From contig JBPOHE010000088.1 in assembly GCA_052035915.1 (NCBI GenBank), forward strand, positions 1-64,000: a stretch of 64,000 bases of DNA, written 5' to 3'. The translations under genes were made by a program, and so were the position numbers. Position 1 is the first letter of the stretch, and each line of letters begins with the position of its first letter. Below, piece by piece: positions 55,194 through 63,861 of this stretch. The stretch comes from JBPOHE01 sp052035915. GTDB lineage: Bacteria; Pseudomonadota; Gammaproteobacteria; Chromatiales; Chromatiaceae. Below the pieces are notes generated by a model, which saw nothing but the letters and a program-made list of their open reading frames with translations, did not search any database and was not told the origin of the DNA.

Positions 55194-56486
55194 GTGATAT
55201 TGAGACGAGGGCGAGATCTGGCCGATTTTCTCGGCTTGAAACGGAATATCCTGGTCCTGCTGCTGATAGTGATCCTGGTCGGGCTCGGCGAAAGGCTGGC
55301 GGAACGCTTTCTGCCGCTCTATCTCCTCGCCCTGGGAGGCGGGGCCTTTGCCGTCGGCCTGCTGAACGCGCTCAACAATCTTCTGAGCGCCCTCTATGCC
55401 TATCCGGGAGGCTATCTGAGCCAGCGTCTGGGATACAAACGCGCCCTGTTGCTCTTCAACCTCCTGGCCGTGCTCGGCTATCTCATCGTGATCCTCTTCC
55501 CTTACTGGCAGGCCGCCATCCTCGGCGCCTTTCTCTTCGTCTCCTGGAGCGCCATCTCCTTTCCCGCCACCATGGACATGCTGGCGACCCAGTTGCCCAA
55601 ACACAAACACACCATGGGCGTCTCCATGCATTCCCTGGTGCGACGCATCCCCATGGCCCTGGGTCCGCTCATCGGCGGTCTGCTCATCGGCGCCCTGGGC
55701 GAGACCCAGGGGGTGCGGCTCGCCTTTCTGATCGCCTGCCTCCTCGCCGGGGTGGCGGTTTTCCTCCAACAGACACTGATCGAGGACGACCGTCCCGCCG
55801 TGATCCGCCAGGCGGATTCGACGGACAAGGGCCTCGGGCGGCTCGGCCCGGCACTGCGCCGACTGCTGGTATCCGATGTGCTGGTACGATTCTGCGAGCA
55901 GATCCCCTATGCCTTCGTGGTGGTCTGGTGCGTGACCATCCATGGCATCAGCCCCCTCGAGTTCGGCCTGCTGACGACGATCGAGATGGTCACCGCGATG
56001 TTGGTCTACATCCCGGTCGCCTACCTGGCGGACAGGGGCACCAAGAAACCCTATGTGCTCACGACCTTCTTCTTCTTCTCCCTGTTCCCGCTGCTGTTGC
56101 TGTTCGCCCACGGCTTCTGGACGATGGTGCTCGCCTTCGTGATCCGGGGCCTGAAGGAGTTCGGCGAACCGGCCCGCAAGGCGCTGATCCTGGAGCTCGC
56201 CCCGGAGGGCATGAAGGCGGTGACCTTCGGGCTCTACTATCTGATCCGGGATGGTATCGTCTCCCTGGCGGCCTTCGGCGGGGCGCTGTTGTGGGATGCC
56301 TCCACCGCCCGCTTCATCGTCGAGGGACTGGGTTTCGGCGCCTCCATCCTCCCGCTGTTCGAAGCCCTGAGCTCTCCCGCCACCAATCTGCTGGTGGCCT
56401 TCGGCTTCGGGATCGCCGGCAGCCTCTATTTCGCCTTCTTTGGACAGGATCTGGGCCGCTCCCAGCCCTCCCCGGGTCAGGACTGA
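55194..56486 (+). CDS. MFS transporter, drug/metabolite exporter type
   Basis: The 430-residue protein has twelve predicted helices, with GGYLSQRLGYKRALLL as the loop 2-3 motif and AYLADRGTKKPYVL in the second half. The GTG start follows GGAGG by seven bases. It is convergent with the radical SAM operon, ending 66 bases from the last gene of that operon. It could export a product, but being on the other strand makes this only a guess. Confidence 0.88.
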   Translation: MILRRGRDLADFLGLKRNILVLLLIVILVGLGERLAERFLPLYLLALGGGAFAVGLLNALNNLLSALYAYPGGYLSQRLGYKRALLLFNLLAVLGYLIVILFPYWQAAILGAFLFVSWSAISFPATMDMLATQLPKHKHTMGVSMHSLVRRIPMALGPLIGGLLIGALGETQGVRLAFLIACLLAGVAVFLQQTLIEDDRPAVIRQADSTDKGLGRLGPALRRLLVSDVLVRFCEQIPYAFVVVWCVTIHGISPLEFGLLTTIEMVTAMLVYIPVAYLADRGTKKPYVLTTFFFFSLFPLLLLFAHGFWTMVLAFVIRGLKEFGEPARKALILELAPEGMKAVTFGLYYLIRDGIVSLAAFGGALLWDASTARFIVEGLGFGASILPLFEALSSPATNLLVAFGFGIAGSLYFAFFGQDLGRSQPSPGQD

Positions 56487-56552
56487 ACCCAGGCGATCCG
56501 CTTCGGGCCGCTATCAGGGCGCCATAGAGACGCGGGTGGCGGCCCTCCGCCC

Positions 56553-57116
56553 TCATTCCACCGGTTCGATGCTTTTGATCTCGCTGAAGCTGATCTGGGT
56601 ATCCATGTTGGTGTGGGAGCCGCCGAGGTTCATGGGTACCTGGAGCGTGAGGTGATTGGTGGAGATGGTCTTGAGGCGGCCTGTGCGCCGCATCCCTTCC
56701 CAGAGGGTGAGGGTGACCTGTTTGCCGACATATTCCTTGAATTTGCGCTGATTTTCCTGTTGCAGCCCGAGCTTCAACTGTTCCTGCTCCCGGGCCTGGC
56801 GCTCCCGCCGGCTCATCTGCACCGCCGAGCGGCCCCAGCCATAGCGGGCGACGGCGATACTCAGCTCCAGGCCGCCATATTTGAGGGCCTTGAGCATCTG
56901 TTCCCGCCAATCGGGAAAGCCTTCGATCACCTTCTGCAACAGGGTTCGTTTACCTGAGTCCAGGGTCGGATCGGCAAAGACCAGCATCATGGCCGGCACG
57001 GCCGGGGAGCCCATGGCGGTCAAGTGCTTGGTCAGGGCCTGGGGTTCCGTCCGGGCGGCGAGCCATTGGCGGATCTGGTCGATCTGGCCCTGGACGGGAT
57101 CGGCTTGTTCAACCAT
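56553..57116 (-). CDS. unknown 187-residue protein, last gene of the radical SAM operon
   Basis: It has an all-helical N-terminal half (about 1-85, HEAT-like: LTKHLTAMGSPAVPAMMLVF), a charged coiled coil (about 105-130), and a small beta-barrel C-terminal domain (about 128-187: YVGKQVTLTLWEGMRRTGRL, ISFSEIKSIE) with the look of an Sm-like or SH3-like fold. The family is not recognised. It overlaps the fourth radical SAM gene by eight bases, so it is translated with it and probably belongs to the same system. Confidence 0.72.
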   Translation of the reverse strand: MVEQADPVQGQIDQIRQWLAARTEPQALTKHLTAMGSPAVPAMMLVFADPTLDSGKRTLLQKVIEGFPDWREQMLKALKYGGLELSIAVARYGWGRSAVQMSRRERQAREQEQLKLGLQQENQRKFKEYVGKQVTLTLWEGMRRTGRLKTISTNHLTLQVPMNLGGSHTNMDTQISFSEIKSIEPVE

Positions 57117-58104
57117 CGAATCTCTCCTCAACAAAGTGATCGGTGACTCGGTGCACCCGCCCCAGGCGGATCGCCAGACAGCCGCCGTCGCACTGTCCCG
57201 CCGCTTTCTGCGGGCAGCGGGAACAGGCCCGATAGATACCAAAGGCTTGATAGGCCCGGGTCATGCCTTCCATCTCCTGGCGCAGGCTGGCCAGGCTCGA
57301 TCGGGGCTGGAGCGGGAGATGGAAATCCCGCGCCAGGGCGAAGCAATGGAGGCTCTCATCGCCGGGGCCAAGATCGAGGATGGGGCGACAATGGAAACTG
57401 AACCCGGCGCGGTTGCGCACCAGCGCCGCCATGGCCGCATCATCGAACATACAGCGGACGAAGCCACAGTCGAACTGTAGGCGCAGGCCGAGCGGGGTGC
57501 ATTGGTCGGCGAAGCGGGCGATGCGCGCGCCGACGACGGGATAGTTCTTGGGGTGCAGCGAGACGTTGCTCGCCCCGCGGATCGGGTGGGCGAGACCGAG
57601 GCGGATGAAGGGCGCCAGGGGCCCCCAACGACTGTCCTGCCAGATCCTGAGCAGGGGCGAGAGATCCAGGGGCAGGCGATGGATGTTGTAGCCGAGCACC
57701 AACCGCCGGCCCAGGGTCGCCAGGAGGTCCTGTTTCCGCGGTGGCAGCCTGACCAACTGATCCGCTGCGGTTTCCACATTGAGCACCAGCAGACATTGGT
57801 CTCCTGGGGCTGTCGTCAGGGCCGCCAGCGCCCGTTTCGGCAACAGGCCGTTGGAGAACACCAGCACCCGTAGACCGCTTTCCACCGCCAGCTTCAACAG
57901 AACGGGAAACTCCGGATGCAGACTGGGCTCGCCTCCCAGGAGGCGTACCTCCCGGCCACCGCTGCGCTGGATGAGGTCGAGCAGGCGACGAAAGCCGTCC
58001 AGGGAGATGAAGGGCGCCTCGGTCCTGGATGCGGCCATGAAGGCCCGGGCGAAGCAATAGGGGCAGTCTTGGTTGCAGACTCTGGTCAGGATCAGATTAG
58101 CCAT
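57109..58104 (-). CDS. radical SAM protein with SPASM-like C terminus (fourth of the cluster)
   Basis: The 331-residue enzyme has the 4Fe-4S motif CNQDCPYCF right at the N terminus (Cys10, 14, 17), GGEPSLHPEF, and C-terminal cysteines: CRPILDLGPGDESLHC, then CSRCPQKAAGQCDGGC, which resemble a SPASM auxiliary-cluster region. It is shorter than the other three, with no N-terminal extension. It overlaps the RRE-like gene by eight bases and the next gene by eight. The substrate is inferred to be the Tat protein of the same operon. Confidence 0.85.
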   Translation of the reverse strand: MANLILTRVCNQDCPYCFARAFMAASRTEAPFISLDGFRRLLDLIQRSGGREVRLLGGEPSLHPEFPVLLKLAVESGLRVLVFSNGLLPKRALAALTTAPGDQCLLVLNVETAADQLVRLPPRKQDLLATLGRRLVLGYNIHRLPLDLSPLLRIWQDSRWGPLAPFIRLGLAHPIRGASNVSLHPKNYPVVGARIARFADQCTPLGLRLQFDCGFVRCMFDDAAMAALVRNRAGFSFHCRPILDLGPGDESLHCFALARDFHLPLQPRSSLASLRQEMEGMTRAYQAFGIYRACSRCPQKAAGQCDGGCLAIRLGRVHRVTDHFVEERFDG

Positions 58105-58405
58105 GGTCTTCTTCCCTGTCCGTCGGGAGGGGCGGCAGGGCCGACTCGATGCGCTCGAACAGCCCGATCATGAGGGCCTCCAAGGCTTCGGCGGCGAGAT
58201 CCTGACACCAGCCGACCTGCTCCCTGGCCCGGACGGCTGGGGTCCCTTGCAACCAGAGTTCGCACAGCTGGGCCTCGGCGCCCGAAAAGCCCAGGAAAAG
58301 GCCCTGACCGGGCAAGACCAGCCACAGGCGTTCGTCGTCCCGCACCCAGCCGGCGTCGGGCGGCAGCCGATGGCGCAGGCGGCGCCATGGATGATCCGGA
58401 CTCAT
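58097..58405 (-). CDS. PqqD/RRE-like small protein
   Basis: The 102-residue protein is soluble and reads like a winged-helix RRE (RiPP recognition element): beta strands WVRDDERLWLVLPGQGLFLG followed by helices SGAEAQLCELWLQG and VGWCQDLAAEALEALMIGLF. PqqD-type proteins hold a leader peptide and present it to a radical SAM partner. It overlaps both flanking radical SAM genes (four and eight bases). The similarity is by pattern only. Confidence 0.6.
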   Translation of the reverse strand: MSPDHPWRRLRHRLPPDAGWVRDDERLWLVLPGQGLFLGFSGAEAQLCELWLQGTPAVRAREQVGWCQDLAAEALEALMIGLFERIESALPPLPTDREEDHG

Positions 58406-59688
58406 GGGGCGCTCATCCCCGGCGGCCTGGGAAAGTGATGACCGAGCTGTTCCAGGTCCGTGTTCTCCAGCTCCAGGCCGGCCAGTTCCAGGATCTGGGC
58501 GAAGCCGAGCCAGAAGGGGATACGGCAATCGAAATGGCTCTCGGGCGCCAGTTTCAGGGGGCAATGCTGGGGACAGCCCTGCTCGCAGTGGCGGAGATTG
58601 AAGCAGGAACGACATTGATGGGCGATCCGGCTCAGCCGCTTACCCAGGGCGCTGGCCTCTCCTGGAACATAGAGGCGTCGCTCGGCCCAGGGGGAATCCG
58701 CGGCGAGGACCAGGAAACAGGCGCTGGCCCGGCCTTCCGGGGTCAGGAGCAGACGCCCCTGGAGCAGGGGACAATGGCGTCCGTGCACTTCACCCGGGCG
58801 GCTGCCGCCATAGGTGAGTTCCACCCCCAGTTCCCGCGCCCGGCGGCGGGCGAGGAGAAAGTGCCGCACGAAGATCTCCGGGTCGACACCGAGCCCGGGG
58901 TCATGGCGCCAATGGGGCGAGGGATAGACCGGATGGAAGAGCAGCCGATCCACCACCCCATGGTCGAGGAAATACTCCACCATCTCGGCTTGCCGGGCTT
59001 GATTGAGCCGGGTGATGGTGGCACGGAGGAGCAATTCGCTGCGCCTGGGACGCTTTCCCAGGATCGACCAGGTACGGGCGAGGACAGGGCTGGAAGGACC
59101 TCCGGCGAGGGTAGGGCGCTGTTGGTCCTGGAAGGGTCCATCGTGGGACAGGGTCAGGCGATCGAAGGTCGCCGCCGCCCAGTGGGCCGTTTCGACCGGG
59201 ATGAAGCCGTTGGTGGTGACGCTCAGGCGCAACTCGACACCGATCTCCACCGCCACTTCCCGTACCGCGGCGATCTGCTCTTCCACCCGTGGCGGGTGTA
59301 ACAGGGGCTCGTTATCGCCGTGAAAGCCGAGTTCGAGGGGAAGCCCGAAACTCCGGCAGTTCTCGGCCACCAATCGGGCGGCCTGACGCACCGTTGCCGG
59401 AGAGAGGCTCGGACCCCCCGGCGATCTCGGCCCGGCATAACAGTAGCGACAGCCGAGATGGCACTGCCGATGCAGCGCCAGGGTCAGGGCGCGGGGGCGG
59501 ATATCCACCTCGGGCCAGGGGAGGCGATCGTCCGCCCATACCGGTATCCGTCCGGGCGGCCAGAGTTCGAGCTGCCCCGCCTCGGGTCGATAGATCAGGC
59601 TTTGTCCATGCCACTGGAGTTCATAAGCGACCGGGATCCGCCGATCCACGCCCGGATCGCCGCTGGACAGTTCGCCCCTCGACGCCAT
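58402..59688 (-). CDS. radical SAM/SPASM-type enzyme (third of the cluster)
   Basis: The 428-residue enzyme has an N-terminal domain (about 1-65), CHLGCRYCY (Cys76, 80, 83), GFHGDNEPLLHP in place of GGEP, and a SPASM-like region: CPLLQGRLLLTPEGRASAC, CRSCFNLRHCEQGC and PQHCPLK. It is four bases from the preceding gene and overlaps the RRE-like gene by four. By family knowledge, such enzymes make thioether, C-C or epimer modifications in peptides; the reaction here is unknown. Confidence 0.88.
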   Translation of the reverse strand: MASRGELSSGDPGVDRRIPVAYELQWHGQSLIYRPEAGQLELWPPGRIPVWADDRLPWPEVDIRPRALTLALHRQCHLGCRYCYAGPRSPGGPSLSPATVRQAARLVAENCRSFGLPLELGFHGDNEPLLHPPRVEEQIAAVREVAVEIGVELRLSVTTNGFIPVETAHWAAATFDRLTLSHDGPFQDQQRPTLAGGPSSPVLARTWSILGKRPRRSELLLRATITRLNQARQAEMVEYFLDHGVVDRLLFHPVYPSPHWRHDPGLGVDPEIFVRHFLLARRRARELGVELTYGGSRPGEVHGRHCPLLQGRLLLTPEGRASACFLVLAADSPWAERRLYVPGEASALGKRLSRIAHQCRSCFNLRHCEQGCPQHCPLKLAPESHFDCRIPFWLGFAQILELAGLELENTDLEQLGHHFPRPPGMSAP

Positions 59689-59691
59689 CCT

Positions 59692-61023
59692 CTAATCCTC
59701 CCCCAGCATGAGAACCCATTCCTTGAGGTCCGCTTCGGGGTGATCGAGGAAGGCCGTCGCTTCGGCTGCGGCGCCGACGCGCCTCAGGAGCTGCCAATAG
59801 GAGATGGCCCGGGTCATGACGCAGAAGTCATCCCGCTCCTGACGGCCGGCGGGCGGGCTGTGGTGCACATGGCAGCCGCCGCTACAGTGCCAACGGCAAA
59901 AGCAGTGGTCGCATCGCGGATACTGGAGGACGTTGCAGGCGCGAACTCCTTGCAGTACCCCCTCGTCGATGGACCAGCGCCCGGCGGCGTCGATCGCGCC
60001 GTACTCCAGTTCCAGCCCCTGGCGACGCCATTCCTCGGGAGGCAGATAACAAGCGGCCAAGCGGCCTTGGGGATGGAGGATGAGACCATCGTTGCCGACC
60101 GGACAGAGACTCAGACCCGGGCGGTCGATCTGGGCGGCGGAGAAGATAAGCTCAACCCCGTATTCTTCGCATATATCATAAGCCCTGGCAAAATTACGGA
60201 CAAAGTCCCAGGGAACTGGGGGACGCCATCCCTCCCGCCGTCCGGCCCCTTCCTGCATGGGTTCGACGGCGATTTCGGTGGGGCGGAACTGGGTGAGGCA
60301 ATACTCGACGATCTCCTCCAGTTGGGAGACCGTCTCCGCCGTCACGCAGAGACGCAAACAGAGTTCGGCCCCGGCATCGCTGAGCAGGCGGGCACAGGTC
60401 TCCACCTGGGCGCTGCTGGCGCCACCGTCCTTGCGCGGACGCTGGCGATCCTGTACCGGCGGTGGCCCGTCCAGGGACAACACCACCTTGTGCAGGTTGT
60501 CGCCGATCCAGACCGCCTTCTCCCGGCTCAGCAGCCCGTTGGTGGTGACCTCGAAATAGGCGCTCAGGCCCCGACGCTCGGCCTCGGCCCGGGCGCGGGC
60601 CACCGCCAGTTGCACCAGATCCCAGGCGAGCAGGGGTTCGCCGCCGAAGAAATGCACCGGCAAGAGTTCGGCGCCCTGCTCCTGGGCCAGTTCACCCATG
60701 AGGGCGATCCCGGCCTTGACCAGCGCCGGGGTCAGGGTCTTGCCCCGTTGCCCGGGCCGGAAGTCGCAGTAGCGACAGGCCAGGCTACAGTCGCGGGTGG
60801 TGATGAGTCCCAGGAACCTGGGTTGGAGTGGGCCGCGACGCTCGCTCGGTGGTTCGACCCTGTGTCGCAGGCGTTCCCACAGCGCTTGCAACCTGGGTGG
60901 CGGTCCCCCGGGCCGGACCAGATCCTCGTGGTCGCGCCTGGAGAGGAGGGCGGCGAGATCCCGCAGGGGAGCGAAGAGCAGAGAGCGCTCGCCGCAGGGG
61001 AGGAGGAACGTCTGGGCGCTCAT
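59692..61023 (-). CDS. radical SAM/SPASM-type enzyme (second of the cluster)
   Basis: The 443-residue enzyme has an N-terminal domain (about 1-70), CSLACRYCDF (Cys79, 83, 86), HFFGGEPLLAWDL and a SPASM region: CPVGNDGLILHPQGRLAAC, then CDHCFCRWHCSGGC. The radical SAM motif has Asp after the last Cys, not the usual aromatic residue. ATG 61023 overlaps the stop of the first enzyme by four bases. A longer upstream frame is the shadow of that gene. Confidence 0.9.
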   Translation of the reverse strand: MSAQTFLLPCGERSLLFAPLRDLAALLSRRDHEDLVRPGGPPPRLQALWERLRHRVEPPSERRGPLQPRFLGLITTRDCSLACRYCDFRPGQRGKTLTPALVKAGIALMGELAQEQGAELLPVHFFGGEPLLAWDLVQLAVARARAEAERRGLSAYFEVTTNGLLSREKAVWIGDNLHKVVLSLDGPPPVQDRQRPRKDGGASSAQVETCARLLSDAGAELCLRLCVTAETVSQLEEIVEYCLTQFRPTEIAVEPMQEGAGRREGWRPPVPWDFVRNFARAYDICEEYGVELIFSAAQIDRPGLSLCPVGNDGLILHPQGRLAACYLPPEEWRRQGLELEYGAIDAAGRWSIDEGVLQGVRACNVLQYPRCDHCFCRWHCSGGCHVHHSPPAGRQERDDFCVMTRAISYWQLLRRVGAAAEATAFLDHPEADLKEWVLMLGED

Positions 61024-62315
61024 GGTGAGGATTCGAGGCTTTCCAGGATCAGATCCTTGGTGAGTTCGCGATTGATCAGACAACGCGCCTCCGCCGCCGG
61101 GCCGGTGCCGGATTTCATGGCGCAATCGCCGGCGCAGTGATATTTGGCGATGCAGTCCTGGCACTCGGCCCGATGATGGACCCCCAGCTTCAGGAGCGCC
61201 TGACGGCGTGCGGTATCGATACTGAAATCGCCGCTCGCGGGATCGTAGCGACCATAGACGAAGCGTTCGTCGTCCTCCCTGGCCTCGAAACAACTGCTGA
61301 CCATCCCTCCCGGGGTGACGGCGAAGGCGCCGCTGACCGCCCGGCAAAAGATATCCGTCACCTCCGGAAAGCGCGCCCCGCTGTACTTGAGTTCCCGGCC
61401 ATGCCCCCGCGCCACGGCCTTGGCCTCCCTGAAAGCCTGGATGAAGGCCTCGGGGTCGATGGCGGCCCCATCCTCATAGCGACCTTGAGGGGAGGCGGGC
61501 TCGACCTGGATCACCCGGGCGGCGCTCAGGCGACACAGATACTCGATGCCGTCGCTCAACAGGGGCAGGGAGTCGGGGAGCAGGGTCAGGCGCAGGCCGT
61601 AGGGAAAGCCGGCCTGGTCCAGAAGACCCAGGGTGCGTTCCAGGATTGGCGCGGTGGGACGACCGCCGCGGCTGGGACGTTGCCGATTCTGCACCTCGGG
61701 GAGTCCGTCGATGGAGAGGGTGGCCTCGTCCAGCCACCTGGGCACCTCTCGCGCCCGGGAGGCGCTCATCACCCCGTTGAGCCCGGCGGAGAAGCGGCAT
61801 GCCAGACCCGAGTCGGTAGCCAGACGCCGCGCCTCGGCAACGATCCAGGTCAGGATTCCCCACACCAGACTGACCTCGCCGCCGCCGTGGAAGTGTACCG
61901 CGATCCGGCGTTCCTCTGTTTCCCGGGCATGGCGCAGGATGTGTTCCAGCGCCGCCCGGGCCGTCTCCCGGGAGAGGCTGCGCCGCCCCTCGCCACCCTG
62001 GGCGTAGCAATAAACACAACGCAGATTGCAGCGCTCGGTGAGAAAGAGAGCGACCTCGGTGGGCCATTCCTGGATCCCGGACCTGGGCGGGGGCGGGGAG
62101 TCACCGTTCACCAGGCCCTGGGCCACCAACTCCCGCAAGGCGAAACGCTCGGCGGCGTTCCAGGGTCCGCCCTCGCCTCGACGCAGGCGTTGCAGCAGTT
62201 CGGCCATGGCCCGATTGACCAACAGACTCACCTGCAACAGCGGGACATGCACCAGATAGCGCCCCAGGTGCGCGCAGATGAAGGTCTCGCTGCTCAGGCG
62301 GGGGGCCGCTTCCAT
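61020..62315 (-). CDS. radical SAM/SPASM-type enzyme (first of the cluster)
   Basis: The 431-residue enzyme has an N-terminal domain of about 85 residues (SSETFICAHLGRYLVHVPLL, a possible peptide-binding part), CNLRCVYCYA (Cys96, 100, 103), HFHGGGEVSL where GGEP is expected, and a SPASM region: CRAVSGAFAVTPGGMVSSC, then CQDCIAKYHCAGDC. ATG 62315 follows GAGGG by seven bases and lies 10 bases after the stop of the Tat protein. It is the most SPASM-like of the four, so the best candidate for main maturase. Confidence 0.9.
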   Translation of the reverse strand: MEAAPRLSSETFICAHLGRYLVHVPLLQVSLLVNRAMAELLQRLRRGEGGPWNAAERFALRELVAQGLVNGDSPPPPRSGIQEWPTEVALFLTERCNLRCVYCYAQGGEGRRSLSRETARAALEHILRHARETEERRIAVHFHGGGEVSLVWGILTWIVAEARRLATDSGLACRFSAGLNGVMSASRAREVPRWLDEATLSIDGLPEVQNRQRPSRGGRPTAPILERTLGLLDQAGFPYGLRLTLLPDSLPLLSDGIEYLCRLSAARVIQVEPASPQGRYEDGAAIDPEAFIQAFREAKAVARGHGRELKYSGARFPEVTDIFCRAVSGAFAVTPGGMVSSCFEAREDDERFVYGRYDPASGDFSIDTARRQALLKLGVHHRAECQDCIAKYHCAGDCAMKSGTGPAAEARCLINRELTKDLILESLESSP

Positions 62316-62325
62316 CGGCGGACCC

Positions 62326-63333
62326 TCAGTTGGGATACCAGTAGGTATAGGTGTATGTGTAGGTATAGGTGGTCGACACGGTATTGCAGGTGCAGACCGT
62401 GTCGCAGGAACAGACCTGATCGCAACTACAGTATTCGTAGGCGATGGTGCGCGCCGGCGAGCGCACGCAGTTGCAGAGGCAGATGGCATTCGGCGGCAGC
62501 GGTGTGCCACAGGGCGCGGTGGACGAGGTGACGCTGCCGGTGCGGCTGTCGTACTGGCTGATGGTGGTGCTCTCCCTGGCCTCGCTCATGGCGCTGACAA
62601 GATCGCAGGCGCACACCATGGCCTGGCCCCGGGAACAGGGTTCCTGCTCGGCGCACAGGAACTCCTCCTGGAGGGACCCATCGTGGAATTCTCCGACCAG
62701 TTTGACGGCTCCGCCGCGCAGATCGAACACCAGGATACCGCCCTTGTCATAGCCTACCGCCAGGGCCTCGCCATTGATCCCCAGCCCCAGACAAAGGGGC
62801 GTGCCGCGTTCCTTTGGCAGCGTCACCAGCGGCCCCTTGTGATCCTTGTACTCCACCACCACGGCGCCGGAACCCTTGTACCAGGCGATCGCCAAGCCGG
62901 ACTCCGCCAGGCTGAAGGGTTTACCCTCGGGGGCGCGGAAGCCCTTGGCGGTTTTGGCCAGGGTCGGCGGTGGACAACAGTCTCCCGAGCCGGTATGTCT
63001 GGGGCGATTGGGTTGATCGAAGGACCAGAGCGCCAGCCATCCCCCCTCGGAGATAGCGATGAGACGCGACTGGTCACCGTCGAGCACTGGAAACACCTCC
63101 CGCGGCGGGCTGAGAAAGGGTTGCTGGGCGATAAACTGACGCACCCTGGAGGCGGTCGACTTGGTGGAATCCTTCTTCGCCGAGGTCTGGCTCTTCGCCT
63201 CCGCCGGGGGTGTTTCCCGCAACGCCAGGCCGCCGATGGCCCCGGCCGCGGTGCGACGGAAAAAGGTCCGCCGACTGATGCTGAAGATCTGGGGAACCTC
63301 GCTCTCTGCCTCGGCTTCGGGTTTGTCCGCCAT
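62326..63333 (-). CDS. Tat-exported Cys-rich protein with CxC array and Thr-Tyr tail, probable substrate
   Basis: The 335-residue protein has a twin-arginine signal (SRRTFFRRTAAGAIGGLALR, about residues 20-39) after an acidic start. A Gly-rich beta domain follows (about 80-220: RLIAISEGGWLALWSFD, LAVGYDKGGILVFDLRGG), with blades like a beta-propeller. The last 110 residues carry most of the 17 cysteines, as CAC, CLCNC, CSC, CSC and CTC units, including CSCDQV-CSCDTV-CTCNTV at 302-319, and the end TTYTYTYTYTYWYPN. ATG 63333 follows GGAGGAG by eight bases. As first gene of a four-radical-SAM operon it is the likely modification target. The family is not recognised. Confidence 0.85.
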   Translation of the reverse strand: MADKPEAEAESEVPQIFSISRRTFFRRTAAGAIGGLALRETPPAEAKSQTSAKKDSTKSTASRVRQFIAQQPFLSPPREVFPVLDGDQSRLIAISEGGWLALWSFDQPNRPRHTGSGDCCPPPTLAKTAKGFRAPEGKPFSLAESGLAIAWYKGSGAVVVEYKDHKGPLVTLPKERGTPLCLGLGINGEALAVGYDKGGILVFDLRGGAVKLVGEFHDGSLQEEFLCAEQEPCSRGQAMVCACDLVSAMSEARESTTISQYDSRTGSVTSSTAPCGTPLPPNAICLCNCVRSPARTIAYEYCSCDQVCSCDTVCTCNTVSTTYTYTYTYTYWYPN

Positions 63334-63578
63334 GGTGATTGCTCCTCCGGCTCGTAACATCTGGCGGCACTCTAAACAGAATCCCCGCTTGGCGACAATG
63401 GGGCTGGATCAAGTGGACGGGGTTTGTATCCTTCGACTTGGCTCAGGGCGAGCTTCAGCGTATCTACCGGACTCAACCCGCGCCGCTATTGAAGCCGATT
63501 GCGCCAGATCAACCAGACACCAGGCGGCGCAATACGGCTGGCGCTTATTGGGCGCTACCCTGCCATGAGCACAAGCCT

Positions 63579-63695
63579 CCGGGCATCGGCCTGAATGGCC
63601 TCCAAATCGTTGCTATAAGGAGAACAAAGTCGAAATATAAAGGGTATTGTTCTCGTTTCGAGAACAGAAAAAGGCCTTTTTGGGTCCCTGCCCGG
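63579..63695. repeat. 118-bp palindromic interspersed element, copy J
   Basis: It runs from CCGGGC to GCCCGG with arm ATCGGCCTGAATGGCC, a partial first hairpin (AAGGAGAACAAAG) and the strong ATTGTTCTCGTTTCGAGAACAG hairpin. Confidence 0.75.
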
Positions 63696-63861
63696 AAAGA
63701 TCACCGCCCGAAGCCTCGATTGGATGATGGCCGAGCTAGGGGAACTTGATGGTAAACCCCTTTTGAGCGGCTCAGAGATCTGGGAATACCATTTCAGAAG
63801 TCTTGGAGGCTCCCGTCCATGCAATGCTCACCACCTATCAGTCATGTACCAACTCACCAAA

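Noticed and set aside
59320..62531. Two long plus-strand frames opposite the radical SAM genes
   Set aside because: Cys motifs and conserved loops are all on the minus strand, and genes there overlap neatly.
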